Made by a program: the position numbers and the translations under genes. A stretch of DNA of 64,000 nucleotides from Tepidibacter aestuarii. Its GTDB lineage: Bacteria; Bacillota; Clostridia; Peptostreptococcales; Peptostreptococcaceae. The notes beneath the pieces are model-generated. The model was not told the origin of the DNA. It did not search any database and was given only the letters and a program-made list of their open reading frames with translations. The stretch's first letter is position 1. Every line of letters starts with the position of its first letter. The stretch is taken from assembly GCF_934924865.1 (NCBI RefSeq), contig NZ_OW235315.1, positions 2,666,001 through 2,730,000 on the forward strand, in the 5' to 3' direction. This document shows, one piece after another, positions 48,399 to 57,801 of this stretch.

Positions 48399-48431
48399 CC
48401 TATAGATTGCGCCTATGCTGGGCACACCTAA
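48399..48431 (-). mobile_element. 5' end of a group II intron (class C-like), truncated by the IS6 element
   Basis: The minus strand reads GTGTGCCCAGCATAGGCG and CAATCTATAGGGG, the characteristic opening of bacterial group II introns of the GUGYGCCC...CUAUAGGG type, directly after the riboswitch terminator T run. It is cut off at 48398 by the IS6 right end. Confidence 0.55.
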
Positions 48432-48432
48432 A

Positions 48433-48466
48433 AAAAGACTACTTTGATAACAAAATGATCTTGGAT
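48433..48466 (-). terminator. terminator of the orphan SAM riboswitch
   Basis: On the minus strand AAGATCATTTTG pairs imperfectly with CAAAGTAGTCTT and is followed by seven Ts. Confidence 0.65.
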
Positions 48467-48492
48467 TTTCGTATAAAACAATTAAGATATTC

Positions 48493-48604
48493 CTTATCTT
48501 TCAGTTACGAATAACTGCAGAATTTAGCATTTGACTGTCAAGTTTTTTCTTGACAGCAGTTGCCGGGTTTCACAGGGCCAGTCCCTCCACCACTTTTAAT
48601 AAGA
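48493..48604 (-). promoter_or_regulatory. SAM-I riboswitch (S-box), orphaned
   Basis: The minus strand carries GTGGAGGGACTGGCCCTGTG, AAACCCGGCAAC and AGTCAAATGCTAAATTCTGCAG, all core S-box elements, closed by CTTAT/ATAAG. No gene follows: beyond its terminator are an intron stump and an IS relic. It lies at the 3' end of the sulfate operon in the same orientation as that operon's own S-box. Confidence 0.9.
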
Positions 48605-48780
48605 GTCAATATTAAGTTATTAATCATCCGTACCTACTGGAACGGTTGTCACACTGTGCACTTAATATCCCGAAAGGATATCGAGCAAAAAACTCGATGG
48701 TCCGAAGCTTGATTAGATGTGTTGTATACCTGGCAAGGGTATAATGTTAATGGTTTTTTGCAAAATATTTTTAACTTGGG
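48605..48780. other. structured segment of unknown origin
   Basis: Three successive small hairpins (ATATCC/GGATAT at 48667-48683, ATCGAG/CTCGAT at 48681-48699, TATACC/GGGTATA near 48724-48741) in a segment richer in G+C than the host DNA. No gene; no clear terminator for the sulfate operon. Confidence 0.4.
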
Positions 48781-48996
48781 TTATATATAATGTTCCACAA
48801 TCTCTTTTACCTTTACCTTTTCCCACATCCTTTCATGCAAATAATAAAGCAACATCTTTATGAAAACCTCAAAGAAAGCAACGGTTCCAGCCACTTTTAA
48901 TTCTCCGCTTAATAAATAAACCAATATTAGCGTCGTTAACGTTGCCGTAAACCGCCATGTTATTGTCTTCAAAAAACTTTTTCTCTTTCCAGTCAT
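48781..48996 (-). CDS. DUF2061 small membrane protein
   Basis: 71 residues, one to two hydrophobic helices, matching DUF2061 (FLKTITWRFTATLTT and FEVFIKMLLYYLHER). Members are often found in sulfate-assimilation operons, which is the case here: it starts nine bases after cysN. The role is unknown. Confidence 0.8.
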   Translation of the reverse strand: MTGKRKSFLKTITWRFTATLTTLILVYLLSGELKVAGTVAFFEVFIKMLLYYLHERMWEKVKVKEIVEHYI

Positions 48997-49004
48997 GTCT
49001 TCAC

Positions 49005-50756
49005 CTACCCAATATTAAAAATTCTACCTTTTTTCTTTAACAGTCTAGCAATTTCCCTAACAACAACCTCTTCCGACTGCATATCAATAGCTAGTGATAA
49101 ATCTGCTATCCCTTCAGTATTGCCATCAAAATCTATAATAAGTGTATCATTATCAACTTGCTCCAAAATTTCTCTGGAATCATACCCTATTTCCTCTGCA
49201 TCGGCTATTACAATCTGCCCTGAATCTAATAGAAACTTGCTCCAATCAACAACTTCAGCCAAGGACAATCGGTGCTCTGCCTTCAAGTAATATGTCTGTC
49301 TTCCATTTAAAAACAGATTTGCTTCTACAGCATCACACAGTTTGGATACTCGATCCCATTGTTCACTAACCAAAAGAACCAAGGTAGGTTTCTGGTTGAA
49401 TTTCTCAGCTCTGGTCTCTCTTGAAATCTTTCGCTCATAATTAGATAGCTTGATGATCCCAGCATTATCTTGTCCAGCTGCAGGTGCGGCTTCCAACTGG
49501 TCAATAATAATTCCACCACCGGAGATCTCGTACTCATCAACGATTACTACCCGGCTTGTATTGGCCAATTCTGAAGCTAAATCAAAAGCAACAGTCTTCT
49601 GAGTCTTGATAATTACCTCTGCAACATCATGACGATCTACAACAGCCTTCTCATCAATATTCAAATCTGAGGCATCCATCACTTTAATAATTTTTTCAAT
49701 CTGCCCTTGAACTTTTGCAGTGCCTATTTTAAATGTATATGTCTTGTCCGTAGTGAGTGAATGCCTTCCTAACCAGAAAATATTGGCTTTTATTCTTTCT
49801 GAATATTTCGGTGCAACTTCAACAGAACGGATAACAATCTCACCGCGCTTTATATAAATCTGTTCCTCTAAAGTAAATCCTGTGGCTTGTCCAGATTTTG
49901 CGCTATCTTTCTTCTCAACGTTGAAACCTTCTATTGACTTTACACGACTCTTTTTCCCTGAAGGATAGAATGTTACTGCGTCCCCTACTTTCAAAGTCCC
50001 TGAATCTATTGATCCCGCAACAATTCTACGGTCATCACCATCTTTAGTGAACTTGTAAACACCTTGAACAGGCATTCGGAAAGGCAAGTCATCCTCTGCA
50101 TCTTCAGTTCTAAAGCTGTCTAAAAGTTCTAAGACAGAATCTCCTTTATACCATTCTGTATTTTCAGACTTGACTTCAATATTGTCACCAAAGAAGCCGC
50201 TTACCGGTACAAAACACTGAGGCTCTACATCGATTTTCTTAAGAAATGTCCTATAATTGCTCACAATACCTTCAAAAACATCCTGTTTATAATCCACTAA
50301 ATCCATTTTATTTACTAAAACAGCTACCTTCTTAATACCTAGCATTGACAGCAAATAGCCATGTCTTTTGGAATTTTCCTTTATTCCTTCGTTAGCATCG
50401 ATAACAAGTAATGCAACTTCTGCTCTCGATGCACCGGTTATCATGTTCTTTAAGAACTCAATATGCCCTGGGGCATCTATGATAATATAATCCCTCTTGT
50501 CTGTTTTAAAGAAACATCTCGCTGCATCGATAGTAATGCCCTGCTCCTGCTCATCCTTTAATGCATCCAATAAAAAGGCATATTCAAAAGGCTTTGAATT
50601 CCTTTTACATCGCTCTTTGACCATCTCCAACTTTCCTTCTGGAAGAGAACCTGTATCTGCCAGCAAACGACCAATAATGGTGCTTTTCCCATGGTCTACG
50701 TGACCGACAATAACAATGTTCATCCTTTCCCTTTGCTTATCTATTTCTCTAATCAT
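49005..50756 (-). CDS. cysN: sulfate adenylyltransferase GTPase subunit with a degenerate APS-kinase-like tail
   Basis: 583 residues. The EF-Tu-like GTPase part (about 1-430) has [14 protein letters not shown] and NKMD and drives APS formation with CysD. The remaining 150 residues align in outline with APS kinase ([20 protein letters not shown]) but lack the GxSGSGKS P-loop, so the tail is probably catalytically dead. A separate, intact cysC is in the same operon. Start at 50756 with AGGAGGGG upstream. Confidence 0.92.
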   Translation of the reverse strand: MIREIDKQRERMNIVIVGHVDHGKSTIIGRLLADTGSLPEGKLEMVKERCKRNSKPFEYAFLLDALKDEQEQGITIDAARCFFKTDKRDYIIIDAPGHIEFLKNMITGASRAEVALLVIDANEGIKENSKRHGYLLSMLGIKKVAVLVNKMDLVDYKQDVFEGIVSNYRTFLKKIDVEPQCFVPVSGFFGDNIEVKSENTEWYKGDSVLELLDSFRTEDAEDDLPFRMPVQGVYKFTKDGDDRRIVAGSIDSGTLKVGDAVTFYPSGKKSRVKSIEGFNVEKKDSAKSGQATGFTLEEQIYIKRGEIVIRSVEVAPKYSERIKANIFWLGRHSLTTDKTYTFKIGTAKVQGQIEKIIKVMDASDLNIDEKAVVDRHDVAEVIIKTQKTVAFDLASELANTSRVVIVDEYEISGGGIIIDQLEAAPAAGQDNAGIIKLSNYERKISRETRAEKFNQKPTLVLLVSEQWDRVSKLCDAVEANLFLNGRQTYYLKAEHRLSLAEVVDWSKFLLDSGQIVIADAEEIGYDSREILEQVDNDTLIIDFDGNTEGIADLSLAIDMQSEEVVVREIARLLKKKGRIFNIG

Positions 50757-50765
50757 ATTCCCCTC

Positions 50766-51647
50766 CTACATATATCCGTCACGTCTCAAATCTTCTAGAC
50801 CACCGCCATCTTCCTTATCCTGTGCCCTGCCAAAACGTTCTGCAATATTGGCAAACTTTCCTGTTTTCAATTCTTCAATTATCTCCTGAACATTCCTCGC
50901 ATCGGACTCAACAGCGCCAGTACATGGATAACATCCCAGTGACCTATACCTCTTCCCTTCACCTTGATTAAAATAAAGTGATACCACAGGAATTTTCTCT
51001 CTCTCGATATATTCCCATATGTTCAACTCAGTCCAATCCAACAGCGGATGGATTCTCAGGTGAGTTCCAGGGGCAAACTCTGTCTTGTATTGATTCCAAA
51101 ACTCAGGAGGCTGATCCCCTACATCCCAATCGTTATTCACATTTCTTGGGGAAAAATATCTCTCCTTCGAGCGGCTTCCCTCTTCATCCGCTCTAACCCC
51201 TACAATTACACCTGTATAGGGCTCTTTATTCTTATCAACGTCATATAGTCCAGTGTCATGATTTATTCTATATCTAGTCCACTCTCCGCTCAGAGTATGC
51301 TTAAGAGCATCAGACTTAAGATTTTTACAGCATTGAAGCCTTGTGACATTACCATCGGGGAATGTTCTTTTTTCCTCTAGGTCCTTAGTATTTTCACCAT
51401 AGATCATATCCAAACTCCATTCCAAAGCAAGCCTATTACGATACTCAATCATCTCTGGAATTTTAAAATGGGTATCTATGTGAATCAACGGGATCGGCAC
51501 ATGTCCGAAAAATGCTTTTCGTGCAAGCCAAAGGAGCACAGTACTATCTTTTCCTATGGACCACAGCATCCCAAGATTCTTAAATTCACTATACGCTTCC
51601 CGAAGTATGTGAATACTTCTGCTTTCCAATTTATCTAAATGATTCAT
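50766..51647 (-). CDS. cysD: sulfate adenylyltransferase subunit 2
   Basis: 293 residues of the PP-loop ATP pyrophosphatase family, with the PP motif [13 protein letters not shown] (about 32-44) and the C-terminal [13 protein letters not shown]. It makes APS from sulfate and ATP together with CysN, encoded nine bases downstream. It overlaps the end of cysQ by four bases. AGGAGG precedes the ATG. Confidence 0.96.
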   Translation of the reverse strand: MNHLDKLESRSIHILREAYSEFKNLGMLWSIGKDSTVLLWLARKAFFGHVPIPLIHIDTHFKIPEMIEYRNRLALEWSLDMIYGENTKDLEEKRTFPDGNVTRLQCCKNLKSDALKHTLSGEWTRYRINHDTGLYDVDKNKEPYTGVIVGVRADEEGSRSKERYFSPRNVNNDWDVGDQPPEFWNQYKTEFAPGTHLRIHPLLDWTELNIWEYIEREKIPVVSLYFNQGEGKRYRSLGCYPCTGAVESDARNVQEIIEELKTGKFANIAERFGRAQDKEDGGGLEDLRRDGYM

Positions 51648-52432
51648 ATTAAGCCTCCTAACAATCCACTACTCGTGTGATTTAGAATATAGAATCCCTT
51701 TTCGTTAAGGGTATTCACTCTGTTGTACCGCATCTCGGAATGATCCATCTGCTTGAAAATACCTCCAGCCTCTTCAACAATAATCTGTTGAGCAGCCGTA
51801 TCCCATTCGCTGGTCAATCCAAATCTGTAATATATCTCGGCTCTACCTTTCGCAATCATGCATCCTTTTAAAGAACTTCCCACTGCTAAAATAGACTCAA
51901 CCTGCTCTTTTTTTGCATCCATAAGTTCATTAAACGCATGAGATCTGTGAGATTGACTGCCCAATGCTCTCAAACCTTCTGTACGCTCAGAAACATGAAT
52001 TTGTTCTATATGAGAATCCTTTTCATAAAAAGCACCTCGATCCTTTACTGCGTAATAAAGCTCATTCAATACAGGAGCGTAGATAACGCCTAATATTGAG
52101 ATTCCATTATAGGATAACGCTATATTCACGGTAAATTCACCGTTCTTCTTAATAAACTCCTTTGTGCCATCCAATGGATCGACAATCCAGCAATAGTCCT
52201 TCTTCAATCGCAATCCATCATCTTTTGATTCTTCAGATAAAATTCCATACCCAGGAAACTCTTCTTCTAGTCTTGGAATAATCACATCGTTGGCAGCTTT
52301 ATCCGCCAAGGTAAGAGGTGATTGATCTTCTTTGTAACCTACATCAAAATCAGTTTTATAGATTTCAAGAATCACTTTTCCAGCTTCAATAGCCAAAGTT
52401 TTGGCCAATTCCAACTCTCTTTTAAATTGCAC
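51644..52432 (-). CDS. cysQ: 3'(2'),5'-bisphosphate nucleotidase
   Basis: 262-residue inositol-monophosphatase-fold enzyme with the metal site EE(S) near residue 68, [10 protein letters not shown] (about 85-94) and EWDTAAQQ. It recycles PAP, the by-product of PAPS use. Start is GTG at 52432 behind AAGGAGGGGAAG. Its presence implies that PAPS is made and spent somewhere, although the reductase in this operon is of the APS type. Confidence 0.92.
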   Translation of the reverse strand: MQFKRELELAKTLAIEAGKVILEIYKTDFDVGYKEDQSPLTLADKAANDVIIPRLEEEFPGYGILSEESKDDGLRLKKDYCWIVDPLDGTKEFIKKNGEFTVNIALSYNGISILGVIYAPVLNELYYAVKDRGAFYEKDSHIEQIHVSERTEGLRALGSQSHRSHAFNELMDAKKEQVESILAVGSSLKGCMIAKGRAEIYYRFGLTSEWDTAAQQIIVEEAGGIFKQMDHSEMRYNRVNTLNEKGFYILNHTSSGLLGGLI

Positions 52433-52454
52433 CTCTTCCCCTCCTTAATCCAGG

Positions 52455-52769
52455 TTAATACTTATTTGCATCTTTCCTATTCACCACTATTACATGTTTT
52501 TTATCATTAGGACTGGTTATTGTCCATTCAACTTCAGTTTCATTAACTCTAGCAGTCAAATATGATCCTCGCCCACCAATATCTTCACCTAAATAAAATT
52601 CTATTGCCTTTTGGCCGCATTCCTTAAGACAAGCTGTGCAACCCCAGCATTGGTCTTTATACTTGATTTCAGCTTTCCTCTTATCATTCATTTGAATCAA
52701 ATTACCCGGACACACTTTTTCGCACTTTGAACAACTAATACATTTATTTCGATTAATTCTGATGCTCAT
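52455..52769 (-). CDS. aprB: adenylylsulfate reductase beta subunit (ferredoxin)
   Basis: About 104 residues with two 4Fe-4S clusters, CISCSKCEKVCP and CWGCTACLKECG, and the AprB-type tail. It passes electrons to AprA. The start at 52769 (MSIRIN) has AAAGGA at good distance and lies inside the end of aprA. Confidence 0.88.
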   Translation of the reverse strand: MSIRINRNKCISCSKCEKVCPGNLIQMNDKRKAEIKYKDQCWGCTACLKECGQKAIEFYLGEDIGGRGSYLTARVNETEVEWTITSPNDKKHVIVVNRKDANKY

Positions 52770-54444
52770 AAGCATCATCCTTTCCTACAAGATTCCTAAG
52801 TATAATTTCAACATTGCCATTAACATATCTTGAGTTAACATATTTAAGCCAGTTCTCATCATCCTTATAACTAAAGTCTAGATTTTCTTGATACCCTCTC
52901 CATCGGGTTTCCTTACGGGCTTCCATATGCTTTAGCAATACATTTGCAACAAATAAACGATCTATGATTTCATATATAAACATCAGTTCATGAAGGTTAG
53001 AGGCTTTCATAACTACTGCCTCCTTCATCAATTCCATAAGCCGCTCTTCCGCTATATGTAAGTTTCCTAATGTGTATTCATAGCCTGTAGAGATACCCCC
53101 TGCAAATTCGTCCATGACACTCTGCATTTCCTTCTCTAATGACTGAATCTTTATATAGGAATCTCGATCATACTCCAATCTACCTTTTACTGATTCAAAT
53201 AACTCTAAAGCAATTTCATCAGCTGTTTTATCTAGCTCGATTACGTCGATTTCTCTCAAAATTGATTCTGCTGCTATCTCAGCTTCTGCAAAACACCCAG
53301 TCACATATTTCTTTGGACTGCCTCCGGCAACATCGCCGATAGCATATAGGTTCCTTAACGTTGCCTTCCTGGTCTTATCAACCCAATACCCGCTACCGGT
53401 ATGACCTCCAACAATATATGGCTCGGTTCCTGCTATCTTGACATTATACTTTGAAGGAGACTCATTCAAATCAAACCATTTAAGGGTCTGAGATGGTGCC
53501 ATATTCAGATAGGCTTTAAACAGTTCCTTTTCCTGCACTTCTGTTATGCTTTTCGTATTCAAGGCGCAAGGTCCATTGCCCTTGCGATTTTCCTTCACTG
53601 TGCTCAATAAGCGTATAGGAGTTGTCCCCTTGCCGTAGCGAGGTACATATTCATTCCCATTTCTATCAACTTGCCCTACATTGACGCCTTGTGCTATGGT
53701 CCCAGTTGGTGCAATTGTGTCTTTACATCTCAATGCTATGAACCGCATTTCAAAAGTAGTCATCTCTGCACCAGCTCTAATACCCATTGCGTACCCTGCC
53801 CCTGTATTAAAAGGGCTGTACCACATCTTATGCTTTGAAAATCCTGGATTATTGGGCTTATATATCCCCGATGCACCTCCAGTTGCACAGACAGTCATTT
53901 TACTATTTATGAAATATACCGAAGCATCTTTTAGTGATAATCCATAAGCACCTATAACCTTGTTATCTTTCATCAAATAATCAATAATAACCAGATTATT
54001 TAAAACCTTGATGTTATCAAATTGATTTAAAGCCCCCGCCAAAATGGGTTTAATATTCTCCCCATTAATTTTGATGCTACGCTTCCCCCGCATAACATAA
54101 TCGCCGTTGTCATCTTTTAAAATCGGCAGTCCCAAGGCTTCAATCTTCTTAGTAACATCATTTAATCGTTGCGCTATGGAATAAACAAGGTCTTCTCGTA
54201 TTACTTTTTCCGAATCCTCCCTAACATAGTCCAAAAAACTTTCAGGTGTCTCACCTTTGCCTATATAAGCATTTAGAGCATTTACTCCTGCTGCAAGGCA
54301 ACCGCTTCTAACAATATTGCTCTTGTCAGCCACAATGATTTGCAGACTACTGTTTTCGGCCAGCTTTATCCCATTGAAGCACCCGGCAGCACCGCCACCT
54401 ATTATCAGTACATCTGTTTGTAATGTTTTTATCTGCAAATTCAT
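52753..54444 (-). CDS. aprA: adenylylsulfate reductase alpha subunit
   Basis: 563-residue flavoprotein of the succinate dehydrogenase/AprA family. FAD-binding IIGGGAAGCFNG is near the N-terminus and ATGGASGIY and HTGSGYWV follow. It reduces APS to sulfite and AMP with electrons from AprB. Clostridia use this dissimilatory-looking AprAB for assimilation. The start at 54444 is chosen for spacing to GAAAGGA. Confidence 0.9.
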   Translation of the reverse strand: MNLQIKTLQTDVLIIGGGAAGCFNGIKLAENSSLQIIVADKSNIVRSGCLAAGVNALNAYIGKGETPESFLDYVREDSEKVIREDLVYSIAQRLNDVTKKIEALGLPILKDDNGDYVMRGKRSIKINGENIKPILAGALNQFDNIKVLNNLVIIDYLMKDNKVIGAYGLSLKDASVYFINSKMTVCATGGASGIYKPNNPGFSKHKMWYSPFNTGAGYAMGIRAGAEMTTFEMRFIALRCKDTIAPTGTIAQGVNVGQVDRNGNEYVPRYGKGTTPIRLLSTVKENRKGNGPCALNTKSITEVQEKELFKAYLNMAPSQTLKWFDLNESPSKYNVKIAGTEPYIVGGHTGSGYWVDKTRKATLRNLYAIGDVAGGSPKKYVTGCFAEAEIAAESILREIDVIELDKTADEIALELFESVKGRLEYDRDSYIKIQSLEKEMQSVMDEFAGGISTGYEYTLGNLHIAEERLMELMKEAVVMKASNLHELMFIYEIIDRLFVANVLLKHMEARKETRWRGYQENLDFSYKDDENWLKYVNSRYVNGNVEIILRNLVGKDDAYEHQN

Positions 54445-54473
54445 AAGCATTTCCTTTCTCTTTTTCTATTTTC

Positions 54474-55070
54474 TTAAAAGACTTTCCCGTCAATATACTT
54501 GATAATCCTATCAACACACTCTTCTACAGTCATTTCATCTGACTTAACTACTATTTCGGGATTAACCGGAACTTCATATTCTGAATCAATTCCCGTAAAC
54601 TGCTTAATTTCACCGTTTCTGGCTTTCGAATATAAGCCTTTGGGATCTCGTTGCTCGCAAGTCTCCAAACTGCAATCCACATATATCTCTATAAACCTAT
54701 TTCCTAATAATTTTCTTATTTGATCTCTACCCTCTATATATGGGGAGATGAATGAACCTATGATTATCAAACCGGAATCCACAAAGAGGTTGGCAACTTC
54801 ACCAATCCGTCTGATATTCTCTTTCCTGTCTTCTTCCGAAAAACTCAAATCCTTATTCAATCCATGCCTGACATTGTCACCATCAAGGAGATATGTGGCT
54901 TTCCCGAGATCATATAGTCTTTGCTCTACTGCAGAACCTATAGTGGACTTACCCGATCCAGAAAGACCAGTAAACCATAACAACAGACCTGTCTGTTTTA
55001 AGGATTTTTCACGATCATCTCTGGTTATATTCATAGAATGCCAAACAATATTTTTTTCAGCTTTATTCAC
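54474..55070 (-). CDS. cysC: adenylylsulfate kinase
   Basis: 198 residues from the GTG at 55070, which follows AGGAGG by 10 bases; ATG codons further upstream have no such site. P-loop GLSGSGKST, DGDNVRHGLN and the lid region typical of APS kinase. It makes PAPS. With AprAB as the only reductase here, its product is not obviously needed for sulfite formation, which is noteworthy. Confidence 0.93.
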   Translation of the reverse strand: MNKAEKNIVWHSMNITRDDREKSLKQTGLLLWFTGLSGSGKSTIGSAVEQRLYDLGKATYLLDGDNVRHGLNKDLSFSEEDRKENIRRIGEVANLFVDSGLIIIGSFISPYIEGRDQIRKLLGNRFIEIYVDCSLETCEQRDPKGLYSKARNGEIKQFTGIDSEYEVPVNPEIVVKSDEMTVEECVDRIIKYIDGKVF

Positions 55071-55143
55071 CTTCCCCTTACCTCCTATCATCACATTATT
55101 CAAATTTATAAATCTTCATCTATTTCCACTTACTAGTTAGCTT

Positions 55144-56790
55144 CTATTTTGATAAATAAGGTTTTTGATTTTCAAAGTCAAAATACTTTATATCTTTTGG
55201 AATGTCATCTACCGTTTTAAGCTCATTAATCAGGGTTATTATTAAGGTTTCATTGACATCAATAAACCTATCAAAGTCCTTAATTTCACATTTTTCAAAT
55301 CTCTCAAGCAACCTATCAACAAATCGAGGTACCTTTCGAGCTGGTAAAACACCTTTGTTTTCTCCCAGCTTTGAAATTTCGCTTCCTACTCGCCCACCTA
55401 TATGAACTGTATATGCAGGAATCGAACCACTCTCAGTTTTAATTGCCGCACCAGAAAAACCTAGAGTACCAATATGATGCCATCCACAGGAATTTCTACA
55501 ACCAGATACATGGATTTTAGGTAATTGGCTCTTAAACTCAATACTGTAACCTTCAAGGACTTTATTGATTTCCTTCAGCAATCCCTGAGAATTACACAGT
55601 CCGATTCTACAATTTTTTGCTCCAGTACAGGTCGTGGAGTTTTCAATATCTGTTTCCTTGGTAAAAGCAGAAATAGACTTTATGAAACTCTCTACATCTT
55701 TCTCCTTTACATTTCGAATATAAATTCCTTGAGAATTTGACAATCTAAATTCCACGTCATAGTCCAACAAATCAGTTATATCGAGAATTTTATCTAAATC
55801 TCCTACATTCAAATCACCATTTTCAGGGTGCAAATATAAGGAGTAATAACCTTTGTTTCTCTGATTAATTACTCTGAAATCCCTCAGTCCTTCGAAACTT
55901 TTATTTGTACCTTCACCTAATTTATTATCTAACTCTACATCCGATTTAAATTCTATATAGAGATCTTTCTCTGACTTCACTTTCTCTACATACACCCTGT
56001 ACTTTTCTGTAAAGGCCTCATTACCTAAACGGTATTTAATAAACCTGATCCTTGCTTTATTCCTGTTTGTTCTGTCCCCTTCGTCTTCAAACAACCTTTT
56101 CATGGCTTCAATATGATACAGTATCTCTTCTTCTGGAATAAATGCTTCTAACTTCAGGGCTATATCTGGAACACCGCCCAGACCGCCACCGCCATACAAT
56201 TCAAAACCTCTTCTTCCGTCTTGAATTTTAGCTATGAAACCTAGATCGGATATTGTTGCAAAAGCAGTATCCTTTGGTGAGTTTGAGATTGCAATCTTAT
56301 ATTTTCTTGGAAGTTTCGTCATTCCCTCCATTTGCAAGATAAATTCAGTTGCCTTTTTCGCATGTTCGTTAACATCAAACACTTCTCCTACCTCTACTCC
56401 TGATAAAGGTGAACAGTTAATATTTCTTATGGCATTCCCCCCAGCGCCTTTGCCAATGAGACCAAGAGGTGTCAGTACTTCAAATATCTCAATTGTATCC
56501 TCGATACTCAATCCGTGGAACTGAATATCCTGACGGGTTGTCAGATGGATTTCCCCACCAGAGAACCTCTTTGCTATTTCAACAACCGCTTCTAGTTTTT
56601 CCTTAGTGATGATGCCCGAAAATATCCTTGGCCTTACCATGAATGTCCCTTCGCGTTTCTGAGCATATACCCCCATAGGCGATGCATAATGCTTAAACTC
56701 TTCAAAAGGTATTTCCCCGCCTATGTAGGCTTTCGCTTTTTCGATGTAATCATATTGAGCATTTATTATGCCTTTCGGTATTCTAACCAT
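55144..56790 (-). CDS. ferredoxin-type sulfite (or nitrite) reductase
   Basis: 548-residue siroheme/4Fe-4S reductase. The cluster cysteines are in CTGAKNCRIGLC and CRNSC, with the duplicated ferredoxin-like halves (TTRQDIQFHG and the 'GIYIRNVKEKD' half). In this operon it reduces sulfite to sulfide. It is the first gene behind the SAM riboswitch. AAGGAGG precedes the ATG. Confidence 0.9.
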   Translation of the reverse strand: MVRIPKGIINAQYDYIEKAKAYIGGEIPFEEFKHYASPMGVYAQKREGTFMVRPRIFSGIITKEKLEAVVEIAKRFSGGEIHLTTRQDIQFHGLSIEDTIEIFEVLTPLGLIGKGAGGNAIRNINCSPLSGVEVGEVFDVNEHAKKATEFILQMEGMTKLPRKYKIAISNSPKDTAFATISDLGFIAKIQDGRRGFELYGGGGLGGVPDIALKLEAFIPEEEILYHIEAMKRLFEDEGDRTNRNKARIRFIKYRLGNEAFTEKYRVYVEKVKSEKDLYIEFKSDVELDNKLGEGTNKSFEGLRDFRVINQRNKGYYSLYLHPENGDLNVGDLDKILDITDLLDYDVEFRLSNSQGIYIRNVKEKDVESFIKSISAFTKETDIENSTTCTGAKNCRIGLCNSQGLLKEINKVLEGYSIEFKSQLPKIHVSGCRNSCGWHHIGTLGFSGAAIKTESGSIPAYTVHIGGRVGSEISKLGENKGVLPARKVPRFVDRLLERFEKCEIKDFDRFIDVNETLIITLINELKTVDDIPKDIKYFDFENQKPYLSK

Positions 56791-56821
56791 TGTTGCCTCC
56801 TTATTTTCTATTTATAAAAAA

Positions 56822-56850
56822 GCACTCCTTATTTTTACCTAAAGAAGTAC
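56822..56850 (-). terminator. terminator of the cys-operon SAM riboswitch
   Basis: On the minus strand ACTTCTT and AAGGAGT pair (with G-U pairs) and are followed by GCTTTTTT. Confidence 0.65.
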
Positions 56851-56858
56851 ATGAGTGA

Positions 56859-56972
56859 CTCATCTTTCAGCAAAATTATTAACTGCAGGAATTAGCACGT
56901 GACTGGCAGTTCTCCAACTGACAGTTGTTGCTGGACTTCATAGGGCCTATTCCCTCCGTCTCTCTTGATAAG
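56859..56972 (-). promoter_or_regulatory. SAM-I riboswitch (S-box) of the sulfate assimilation operon
   Basis: On the minus strand CTTATCAAGAGAGACGGAGG starts the element, followed by GGCCCTATGAAGTCCAGCAAC and GTCACGTGCTAATTCCTGCAG, and closes with GAAAGATGAG. It precedes the sulfite reductase gene by about 70 bases including a terminator, so high SAM should switch the operon off. Confidence 0.93.
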
Positions 56973-57009
56973 TAATTATTTTCAATTTTTAATGTGCAAA
57001 TGTTAATCT

Positions 57010-57358
57010 GACATGCATATGAATTCTCGTATTTTTCAGCCAGTTCAAAAGCTTTGTCAATTGTACCTTTCACCCCCTTTGCGCCAGGAGTCAATACTAG
57101 TTCCACCCCTAAAGCAGAAAGTAGATTTCTTCTTTCTACACTCATAGTATCAGTCATTGTAAGGATAAGTTTATACCCCTTGGATGCAGCAACAAAAGCA
57201 AGTCCCACACCAGTGTTGCCACTTGTCGGCTCAATTAGCACTGTTCCTTCCTTAATCAAGCCTTTCTCTTCACCATCAATAATCATTGCATAGCCGACTC
57301 TATCCTTTACACTTCCAAGTGGGTTGAAGTGTTCCAATTTTGCAATAATTTTACCACC
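57010..57358 (-). pseudogene. cysteine synthase (cysK) fragment
   Basis: The middle part of an O-acetylserine sulfhydrylase: [20 protein letters not shown] (with the PLP lysine) to [14 protein letters not shown] and [14 protein letters not shown]. The first 35 or so residues and everything beyond about residue 165 are missing; the reading frame then runs into the promoter and S-box of the cys operon. Non-functional as it stands. Confidence 0.85.
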
Positions 57359-57460
57359 TATATTATTACTATTATTTTTAATTATTACTATATGGATACT
57401 CAGGATTAAATAATACGTTGTATACTTACAAACTGTTTACACTCACCTTAATTTTGAATT

Positions 57461-57736
57461 TTATCATTTTGATATTAATTTATTTTTAATTATATTCTCT
57501 TATTATGGCTTTTTCAAGTATTTTTTATCATTTTGATATTTTTTTATATATATAATTTATTATACGTAGTCTCTAAACATACTTCTTTAACAATTATAGG
57601 TGACTATACCTATGTCAAAGACCAGATAGTCTATGAATCATCCAATAAAAACGATATCAACCCTATTCCTATAAAAAGAGGTACTAGTAAAAAATCATAT
57701 CGATATTTTTATCATATTGATATATCATATTGATAT
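57461..57736. repeat. five copies of a TTATCAtnttGATAT dyad
   Basis: Imperfect inverted 15-mers at 57461-57475, 57525-57539, 57692-57706, 57709-57723 and 57722-57736. The last is perfect (ATATCA-TAT-TGATAT). They cluster between cysK and cysE remnants, so they look like sites for a cysteine-metabolism repressor. The interval has no gene. Confidence 0.6.
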
Positions 57737-57801
57737 ATTGCATTTATATAATCATCATAAATTCCATATATTTACTAGAAATTATTTAAGAAGGAATTAA
57801 T

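Noticed and set aside
56879-57010. C-terminal extension of the cysK fragment
   Set aside because: This part of the frame is promoter and SAM riboswitch sequence, not protein-coding.
57533-57733. 66-residue plus-strand frame
   Set aside because: Made of the dyad repeats and AT-rich DNA; no ribosome binding site.
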